A DNA stretch of 12,332 bases from Chryseobacterium gleum (GTDB taxonomy: Bacteria; Bacteroidota; Bacteroidia; Flavobacteriales_D; Crocinitomicaceae): NCBI GenBank assembly GCA_945877045.1, contig CAMCQW010000032.1, positions 1-12,332 of the forward strand, given 5' to 3'. The stretch's first letter is position 1. Every line of letters starts with the position of its first letter. The notes under the pieces were generated by a model, which saw only the letters and a program-made list of their open reading frames with translations, did not search any database and had not been told where the DNA came from. The position numbers and the translations under genes are program-made. Positions 7,328-12,332 of the stretch are shown piece by piece.

Positions 7328-9085
7328 ATGATTAAAAGATTTAGTTTAATTATTTCCGTCCTTCTGACATTGTTTCTTAGCAATCAATCTTTTGCCACCC
7401 ATATTCTTGGGGGTGAAATTTATTATGATTCATTAGGAAATAACATGTATAAAGTTACCTTAGAAATATATAGGGATTGTAACAGCGCAACAGGATATGA
7501 CAATCCGCTTGCCTTTACTGTTTTTAATGGCGATGGCTCTTATTATGGTGAATATGTAATAAATCTTTTTAGCAGTAATATATTGCCCATTGTTTATGAT
7601 GACCCTTGTGTAACCCCACCGAATAACATTTGTGTTGAAAAAGGCGTTTATATAGACACCATTTATCTGCCCATGAATGCCATGGGTTACCATATTTCTT
7701 ATCAAAGATGTTGCTGGGCGGGAAATATAGATAATATTGTAGATCCTGCAAATAATGGCATTACCCTAACAACTTTTGTTCCTGGATCGGATTTAATCCT
7801 GGTGAATAATCAAGGAGCACGCTTCATTAACTACCCTCCTTTGGTATTATGCGCCCAAAATACCTTGAACTTTGACCATTCAGCCTTTGATCCAGACGGC
7901 GATTCCTTGGTTTATGAATTAGCGGCGCCCTTTCTTGGTGGGAGTATTGCGAATGTAATTCCTAATCCAGAAAGTCCACCGCCTTACCAAGATGTCTTGT
8001 GGAATCCAACCTATTCTTCCTTAGTGCCATTTGGAACGGGGTCATCGGTAACAGTTAATAGTCAAACAGGAATGGTGACTTTTTCGCCAAATTTAATAGG
8101 AAATTACGTGGCTGGGGTCGCCGTAAAAGAATATAGAAATGGGGTGCTAATCAATACAAAAATTCGAACCTTCGCATTTAGGGTTGTCTCTTGTCAAGTT
8201 GACATTCCTATTAGCGTAAATATCACCGGGCCTCCTCAACTAATTGAAGATTGCGGATATGCTGGATTTATAATTTCTCGGATAGATACAACAGAAGCAC
8301 TAGTGGTTCAAATTCTATTGGGCGGAACAGCAAGTAATGGTGTGGATTATCCTTTTATTTTAGACTCCCTTGTGATTCCAATTGGAGTTTTTGCCGATAC
8401 TATTGGAATTGAAGCGTTGTTTGACGCCTTAATTGAAGATACTGAAACGGTTTATTTTAGCGTAATCGTTCCAAACCCATGTGATGGTACATTCGATACA
8501 ACATCAATCGCGTTAAATTTAATTGATTACCAAGACCTCGAAATGGTTTATATCGATTCCTTGAATTTGTGCGGTATGATGGGCGAGACCGCTAATTTGT
8601 GGTGTCAAGTCAGCAATGGAATGCCTCCATATAATTATGATTGGGAGCCAGGAGGGCTTCCAAATAATGACACCATCCCAATCAATGGCTCATTGTTAAA
8701 TCCAAACCTAAATCTTTATTCGCTTGAGGTCTTAGACGCTTGTGGCAAAACAATCTCTTCGAACGAAATCTTCGTCTATAATCAATGTCCTCTTGAAGCG
8801 CCCAACGTTATGACCATTAATGGAGATGGAATAAATGATTATTTCTTGGTGACAAATTTACAAGATTATGAATCCGTTCAATTAAGAATTTTTAATAGAT
8901 GGCGCGTTCTACTATATGAAAATGACGCCTATCAAAACGACTGGGCAGGAAACGATCAAAATGGCGTGAAACTAACTGATGGCGTATATTTTTATACCGT
9001 GATCCCTTCCAGTTTTAAATATGAATACGATGATGCTAAAAAATCCTTATACACGCTACATGGCTTTTTTCATATATTTCATTGA
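7328..9085 (+). CDS. T9SS cargo protein with type B C-terminal sorting domain
   Basis: This is a large secreted protein exported by the Sec system and then by the type IX secretion system. The 585-residue product starts with a signal peptide (about 1-23, ending SFA). Next is the THILGGEIYY start (24-33) seen in many Bacteroidota surface proteins, with KVTLEIYRDC at 42-51 and paired cysteines such as C128-C129. A Calx-beta-like segment lies at about 306-400, with GTASNGVDYPF and LIEDTETVYFSV. The end, about 492-585, is a type B sorting domain: INGDGINDYF (497-506), LRIFNRW (519-525), WAGNDQNGV and LTDGVYFY. The usual glycine after FNRW is arginine here (R526). It is probably surface-attached or released. 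No partner PorP/SprF-like gene is adjacent. The ligand or role is unknown; adhesion is only a guess. Confidence 0.88.
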   Translation: MIKRFSLIISVLLTLFLSNQSFATHILGGEIYYDSLGNNMYKVTLEIYRDCNSATGYDNPLAFTVFNGDGSYYGEYVINLFSSNILPIVYDDPCVTPPNNICVEKGVYIDTIYLPMNAMGYHISYQRCCWAGNIDNIVDPANNGITLTTFVPGSDLILVNNQGARFINYPPLVLCAQNTLNFDHSAFDPDGDSLVYELAAPFLGGSIANVIPNPESPPPYQDVLWNPTYSSLVPFGTGSSVTVNSQTGMVTFSPNLIGNYVAGVAVKEYRNGVLINTKIRTFAFRVVSCQVDIPISVNITGPPQLIEDCGYAGFIISRIDTTEALVVQILLGGTASNGVDYPFILDSLVIPIGVFADTIGIEALFDALIEDTETVYFSVIVPNPCDGTFDTTSIALNLIDYQDLEMVYIDSLNLCGMMGETANLWCQVSNGMPPYNYDWEPGGLPNNDTIPINGSLLNPNLNLYSLEVLDACGKTISSNEIFVYNQCPLEAPNVMTINGDGINDYFLVTNLQDYESVQLRIFNRWRVLLYENDAYQNDWAGNDQNGVKLTDGVYFYTVIPSSFKYEYDDAKKSLYTLHGFFHIFH

Positions 9086-9105
9086 ATTCCTGCCTTCTTA
9101 TTTAC

Positions 9106-9267
9106 GTGATAGATATCGTTAATAGGCCTAAAACTCATCGTCAATCTATCGAAGATGCGCCAATTGATTGTTCTATGCTTTTAAGTACCTTTGTGGCTGT
9201 CGTTGATTATTGTGCGAATCGACTTGCAAGAATTCAATCTGTTTCAAAAAGAAAAACCCATAAATAA
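9106..9267 (+). CDS. Possible small ORF before the rhodanese gene, doubtful
   Basis: An open frame from GTG at 9106 (or TTG at 9082) encodes 53 (or 61) residues and ends six bases before the rhodanese ATG. The product is polar and basic at both ends, with one mildly hydrophobic stretch (MLLSTFVAVVDYC) and a tail rich in lysine and arginine. I recognise no family. Close spacing to the next gene favours a real gene. The lack of an ATG and a consensus promoter match inside the frame (9164-9193) argue against it. It may be chance or a remnant. Confidence 0.25.
   Translation: MIDIVNRPKTHRQSIEDAPIDCSMLLSTFVAVVDYCANRLARIQSVSKRKTHK
9164..9193 (+). promoter_or_regulatory. Candidate Bacteroidota-type promoter for the rhodanese gene
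   Basis: TTG at 9164-9166, a 19-base spacer and TACCTTTG at 9186-9193 fit the consensus. Only the first T of the -33 TTTG is missing. The predicted start near 9200 gives a leader of about 74 bases before the ATG at 9274. Confidence 0.45.
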
Positions 9268-9273
9268 ATAATC

Positions 9274-9564
9274 ATGGACAAAGAAAAAATCATCAAAGAA
9301 AAACAAGGGACGATCGTAGATGTTAGGACAAAAGAAGAATTTAGTGGGGGCCATGTAGATGGATCAATAAACATCCCGTTAAAAGAAATTGAAAATAGGA
9401 TGGACGAGTTAAAGGCCATGAAACACCCCTTGGTTCTCTGTTGCGCAAGCGGTGGAAGAAGTGGGCATGCCGCTCAATTTCTATCACACCATGGTATCGA
9501 TTGTTTCAACGCTGGCTCTTGGTTGGATGTGAATTACATTCAATCAAAATACCCCCTCAAATAA
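9274..9564 (+). CDS. Single-domain rhodanese-like sulfurtransferase
   Basis: Rhodaneses carry sulfane sulfur on an active-site cysteine and pass it to acceptors such as thiols or cyanide. The 96-residue protein is one complete domain without a signal peptide, so it is cytoplasmic. The expected elements are present: IVDVRTKEEFSGGHVDGSINIP (in two parts, 14-24 and 25-35) with D16 and R18, and the active-site loop CASGGRS at 57-63 with the catalytic C57 and R62. A second cysteine, C56, lies beside it, and C77 is further on. The length is usual for GlpE/PspE-type proteins. The physiological acceptor cannot be told from the sequence, and neighbouring genes do not suggest a pathway. Confidence 0.9.
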   Translation: MDKEKIIKEKQGTIVDVRTKEEFSGGHVDGSINIPLKEIENRMDELKAMKHPLVLCCASGGRSGHAAQFLSHHGIDCFNAGSWLDVNYIQSKYPLK

Positions 9565-9758
9565 TTAGGGGAAAATAGAGAGACAAAGTGATACGTCCCA
9601 TAATATCGTTCTATACGAAATCAGGATAGGCTCTTAAATTGTATAACGAAAGTTATTATCGCAAGGTTAAAGGTCAAAAGTACTTAAAACAAGTAACGAT
9701 TTCAAACGAGGCCGTTCAAGATAATAAATAACAAAAGAATAAACTCCTCTTTACCGAT

Positions 9759-9790
9759 TATAGACCTATTTCCAACTGATAGGTAATATA
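9759..9790 (+). other. Inverted repeat followed by a T-run, upstream of the two-gene unit
   Basis: ACCTAT (9764-9769) pairs with ATAGGT (9779-9784) over a 9-base loop. TATA on both outer sides (9759-9762, 9787-9790) extends the stem past a small internal loop. Six T residues follow at 9796-9801. It may be a weak terminator for the rhodanese transcript or an operator for the gene at 9834. The rest of the 269-base gap (9565-9833) holds no match to TAnnTTTG on the + strand. Its only other content is a doubtful 30-codon frame at 9639-9731. Confidence 0.35.
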
Positions 9791-9833
9791 TAATCTTTTT
9801 TAGTGAGTATTATACAACGTTAAGATATCAACC

Positions 9834-11264
9834 ATGAGAAAAACAATTCTATTTACCTTCTTTCTTAGCAGCTTAACTTCTTTATTAGCACAACGTTTTG
9901 TTGTTATAGAGAAAAACAATGCCTCCCAATCAGTTTTTGATTATAATGACCAATTAAGTTTAATGGGTTTATTAAATAACAACATTGGTATATTAAAAGA
10001 CCATATTATAGAATCATACGAATATTCATACCGTAATAATTTAGATTATGGGTTGAAGGATGGGTCAGAAATGAAAGAATATGAATCCATTCTTAATGAA
10101 TTTGAAAAGTTTGAAGTTCGTAAAGACCTTAAAATACCCCGGATGTCTGATCCTGAGGATACACTTCTTATCGTAAGAACAGACCAAACACTGCAAGTGT
10201 TTCTTGATTCAATTATGGCAGCAGATCCGGATTATGAATCTTTGTTAGCTATTGATAGAAATAAACTCACTCGTTGGTGGGAAGCGACAAATGTTGGCTA
10301 TATTGTTAAAGTGCGTACTGAAAAACAATTTTGCATCAAGGGAATTGATTTAATTTTGATTCAAATCAACGAAACCGATTCTTACGATTCCAGAATAGTT
10401 CATTTTTGCCGATCGATTAAAGAAGGTGAAAAAAAACAGGTTGTGTTTTCAATCCCGATGGGTGAACTACTATTAATGATAGATGATGATAACGGGTATT
10501 ATACCGAAGGGATTAACACTCTCTTTAAACTGAGTGCTCCACTATCAAAAGAGTTATATGATAATTTCAGAAAAAAGCAGTTTGATGCATACGGTGACTG
10601 TGCAAATGTTAGCTACTTTGGTGAAGATTTTAATGACTTCGCTTCTTTACCAGAAGAATCGAAACTAATGGAACAATTTGATGCAGGTCCCCTTCCTATT
10701 TATGAGAAAGAATACCGTTGCAAAGAAGAAATTGGTGAATATCTGAGATTGCCTCGGATATCTGATCCTGAGGACTCAATTATTGTTGTAAGAACAGACC
10801 AAACGCTGCAAGTATTTCTTGATTCAGCTATAACAGCAGATCCAGATTACGAATTACTTTTGACTGTAGATCGAGATAAATTGAACAGTTGGTGGGAACA
10901 AACAAAAATTAACGACTTGGTTAGAAAAGACATACAGGAAACCATTTACTGGCGAGACATTGAGGAGCCAAACGCGTATGCATTAATGGCCTGGTGTGAT
11001 GGTGTAAATATTGTGAGAAATTTACTATTTACCAAAGAAAATAATACTACAAAAAAACAGTCCATTATCTTAAACTTTGATTATTTCAACGCGACAGAGG
11101 TTAAGCTAAAAGATATTCCTTCTCCCAAATTTGACAAACTTCCTTGGGTAAAAACAATGACAAATAGTAAAGGTAAAAAATACAATTTTGATAAAAAAAA
11201 CAGTAAAGAAATAACAACCTATTCCTATCTAATCGAAGAAATAATTAAAAACTTAAATCAGTAA
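9834..11264 (+). CDS. Exported protein with two copies of a 52-residue module, function unknown
   Basis: I do not recognise a named family. The 476-residue protein has a signal peptide (1-20, ending LLAQ) and no other membrane segment, so it is probably periplasmic or surface-exposed. Its main feature is an internal duplication. Residues 101-152 and 306-357 agree at 36 of 52 positions by my count, including VRTDQTLQVFLDS and ADPDYE, and both contain a WWE motif. Each copy is followed by a strand-rich region, so the protein may be two related units of about 200 residues. The N-terminal part (21-100) and the region at 230-300 look helical and acidic. The stop codon is three bases from the next gene, a GldM-like protein, so the two are almost surely translated together. 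No consensus promoter is seen upstream. It could be a binding partner of that protein. Confidence 0.85.
   Translation: MRKTILFTFFLSSLTSLLAQRFVVIEKNNASQSVFDYNDQLSLMGLLNNNIGILKDHIIESYEYSYRNNLDYGLKDGSEMKEYESILNEFEKFEVRKDLKIPRMSDPEDTLLIVRTDQTLQVFLDSIMAADPDYESLLAIDRNKLTRWWEATNVGYIVKVRTEKQFCIKGIDLILIQINETDSYDSRIVHFCRSIKEGEKKQVVFSIPMGELLLMIDDDNGYYTEGINTLFKLSAPLSKELYDNFRKKQFDAYGDCANVSYFGEDFNDFASLPEESKLMEQFDAGPLPIYEKEYRCKEEIGEYLRLPRISDPEDSIIVVRTDQTLQVFLDSAITADPDYELLLTVDRDKLNSWWEQTKINDLVRKDIQETIYWRDIEEPNAYALMAWCDGVNIVRNLLFTKENNTTKKQSIILNFDYFNATEVKLKDIPSPKFDKLPWVKTMTNSKGKKYNFDKKNSKEITTYSYLIEEIIKNLNQ
10134..10289 (+). repeat. First copy of the internal coding repeat
   Basis: This encodes residues 101-152 of the exported protein. 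Stretches such as GTAAGAACAGACCAAACACT are nearly the same at DNA level in the second copy at 10749-10904, in the same frame. Identity in silent positions points to a fairly recent duplication or to gene conversion. Confidence 0.85.
10749..10904 (+). repeat. Second copy of the internal coding repeat
   Basis: This encodes residues 306-357 and lies exactly 615 bases downstream of the first copy. Differences from copy one are mostly conservative (I/L, I/V, T/S), so both copies seem to be held functional. Confidence 0.85.
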
Positions 11265-11267
11265 ATT

Positions 11268-11864
11268 ATGAAAAAAATAATCTGCTTCGCTTTTTTAACC
11301 CTGAATCTACTTGTTAGTGCTCAAGGAACAATCTCCACCCCTGAGCTTTCTATTATGTACACCGGTTGGAATAACAAAATTGTAGCAGCCGCTACGGGTA
11401 TGGAAAGGTGCGAAATAAGTGTTGAAGGCGGTAGAGCGGACACAGCATCTTGGAGCGATGCGAATGGTGATTACAAAGGCTACTATGTTCATGTTGCTTC
11501 AGGAACAAGACAAGTTTCTATTACCTTAACTGGAATCGATAAAGATTCACTAAGACATGCATTTGGCACTTTTAGATATAAAGTTAAGCCATTTCCAGGC
11601 GCTCGAGTATCAGGGTCTACTATCTCGAAGTCTACAGGTTTTATTGCTAATGTAAGTCTTGGATCAGATTCGCCTTTTACGGGTATTACTTTCAATGTTA
11701 CTGGTGGAACTATTGATGATATCCCTTTTAGTGGGAAAGTTGTCCCGGGAAGTTGTGTCGATAAAGTAAGAACAGGAAAAAAAGTGGCCATCGAAATTTT
11801 TTATACTCGCAATGGTGTTAAATCATCAGTACCTGCAACAGGAATTTTAAGGGTTGTTGACTAA
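11268..11864 (+). CDS. Exported protein resembling the C-terminal domains of GldM
   Basis: The 198-residue protein has a signal peptide (1-19, ending VSAQ) followed by two beta-rich domains. The first (about 22-113) has LSIMYTGWNNKIVAAATG at 27-44, SVEGG at 51-55 and the segment FRYKVKPFPGARV (102-114). These match, as I recall, the third periplasmic domain of GldM with its FRVKRIPDPVA-like end. The second (about 115-198) resembles the last GldM domain. Full GldM is about 500 residues and has an N-terminal membrane helix that couples to GldL; that helix and the first two domains are missing here. The reading frame is intact with its own signal peptide, so it is a separate paralogue and not a broken gldM. 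In GldM this region meets the outer-membrane GldK-GldN ring, so a T9SS-linked role is possible but unproven. Confidence 0.7.
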   Translation: MKKIICFAFLTLNLLVSAQGTISTPELSIMYTGWNNKIVAAATGMERCEISVEGGRADTASWSDANGDYKGYYVHVASGTRQVSITLTGIDKDSLRHAFGTFRYKVKPFPGARVSGSTISKSTGFIANVSLGSDSPFTGITFNVTGGTIDDIPFSGKVVPGSCVDKVRTGKKVAIEIFYTRNGVKSSVPATGILRVVD

Positions 11865-11877
11865 TATGAAGCGTACC

Positions 11878-11940
11878 TTAATAATACATATTAAATCTAT
11901 TTAATTCCTCTATTCCCAGCGCTTAATTGCCCCTATTAAG
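11878..11940 (+). other. Two AT-rich stem-loops after the GldM-like gene
   Basis: TTAATA pairs with TATTAA at 11878-11894 (loop ATACA). CTTAAT pairs with ATTAAG at 11922-11940 (loop TGCCCCT). Both are 6-pair perfect stems. The first starts 13 bases after the stop codon. They are short and may be chance in AT-rich DNA. Confidence 0.3.
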
Positions 11941-11955
11941 GTTGGTATAACTTAT

Positions 11956-11987
11956 ACTATTATTGAACCGTAGGTTTAAATAATAGT
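11956..11987 (+). terminator. Strong stem-loop after the two-gene unit, possible terminator
   Basis: ACTATTATTGAACC (11956-11969) pairs with GGTTTAAATAATAGT (11973-11987) over a GTA triloop. This gives 14 pairs with one G-U and one bulged A. It is the strongest hairpin I found in the window. It lies 91 bases past the stop codon with no T-run directly after, so termination or RNA-end protection is inferred. Confidence 0.4.
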
Positions 11988-12001
11988 TAAAATCAATTCG
12001 T

Positions 12002-12022
12002 CTTTATTATTAAAAAATAAAG
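12002..12022 (+). other. AT-rich inverted repeat before the last gene
   Basis: CTTTATT pairs with AATAAAG with a 7-base loop, 7 perfect pairs. It lies just upstream of the -33 element at 12031, so it could be a regulator site for the final gene or part of the preceding transcript end. Confidence 0.3.
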
Positions 12023-12030
12023 GAAACAAA

Positions 12031-12062
12031 TTGAACTTTTTCAAAAGGTAGCTGTATTTTTG
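12031..12062 (+). promoter_or_regulatory. Bacteroidota-type promoter for the last gene
   Basis: TTG at 12031-12033, a 21-base spacer and TATTTTTG at 12055-12062 fit the consensus, lacking only the first T of TTTG. Transcription would begin near 12069, giving a leader of about 19 bases before the ATG at 12088. Confidence 0.6.
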
Positions 12063-12087
12063 AACACCAAACGACTGCCTTCATTTT

Positions 12088-12332
12088 ATGAATTTGTATC
12101 CCTTTCTACTGCTGTTTGTTTCCCACATCGCCTTTTCACAAAACGATTGTGAATTCAAGTACCAGAATAAAAAAGGCGGTAACTATCTTTTCTCTATTTA
12201 CTATGAAACGGATTTAAAAACGCCCTTAAATGGCACGTGTGAAAGAACATACAACGACAATCGAATCTTTGAAAAACGGACTTTTATAGACGGTAAATTG
12301 ATGGAGGAAATCCTGAACTATGAAAGTGGAAG
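12088..12332 (+). CDS. Exported protein with possible MORN-like repeats, cut by the window end
   Basis: The open frame from ATG at 12088 runs off the end after 81 codons. A signal peptide covers about 1-18 (ending AFSQ). The mature part begins NDCEFKYQNKKGG. LNGTCERTYNDNRIFEKRTF (47-66) followed by DGKLMEEILNYESG (68-81) resembles the YwqK/MORN-like pattern of G-x-x-x-x-Y and DG turns common in small exported Bacteroidota proteins. With less than two repeats visible, the family call is tentative. Its own promoter lies 26 bases upstream. Confidence 0.7.
   Translation, partial: MNLYPFLLLFVSHIAFSQNDCEFKYQNKKGGNYLFSIYYETDLKTPLNGTCERTYNDNRIFEKRTFIDGKLMEEILNYESG

Noticed and set aside
9565..9833. 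tRNA or other structured RNA gene in the gap after the rhodanese gene
   Set aside because: I found no cloverleaf arms or T-loop consensus, only short AT-rich repeats.
11489..11791. 100-codon open frame on the minus strand inside the GldM-like gene
   Set aside because: The sense strand encodes a coherent two-domain protein with signal peptide; the antisense frame has no signal or motif.

Overview
The window looks like chromosome from a Bacteroidota bacterium, most likely of flavobacterial type. The evidence is AT-rich DNA, an ExbB-ExbD-ExbD-TonB cluster of the Bacteroidota kind, a secreted protein with a type B C-terminal sorting domain of the type IX secretion system (T9SS), a GldM-like protein, and several matches to the Bacteroidota promoter TTTG-N19-21-TAnnTTTG. 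All genes I can support lie on the + strand. I see no tRNA, rRNA, insertion sequence, CRISPR array or phage gene. The genus cannot be fixed from this sequence.

Positions 1-4232 form a tight run of six genes: exbB, two different exbD genes, tonB, a 63-residue two-helix membrane protein, and a PstS-like lipoprotein. ExbB and ExbD form an inner-membrane motor driven by the proton gradient. TonB passes the energy across the periplasm to TonB-dependent outer-membrane transporters. The two downstream genes fit as envelope accessories. A near-perfect promoter at 4279-4309 starts a new unit with a secreted TPR protein (4329-5927). A secreted M28 zinc aminopeptidase follows (6052-7077).

Positions 7078-9273 hold a 250-base intergenic region with a promoter and a stem-loop at its predicted start site, then a 585-residue T9SS type B cargo protein. 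A 188-base gap follows, with a weak small ORF and an overlapping promoter match. Positions 9274-9564 encode a single-domain rhodanese.

Positions 9834-11864 carry the least familiar part. A 476-residue exported protein with two copies of a 52-residue segment is followed three bases later by a 198-residue exported protein. The latter resembles only the last two periplasmic domains of GldM, a T9SS motor component. I propose that this pair works as a unit in the periplasm, perhaps linked to the T9SS; this is inference. The window ends with an intergenic region rich in stem-loops and the first 81 codons of an exported protein that may carry MORN-like repeats.
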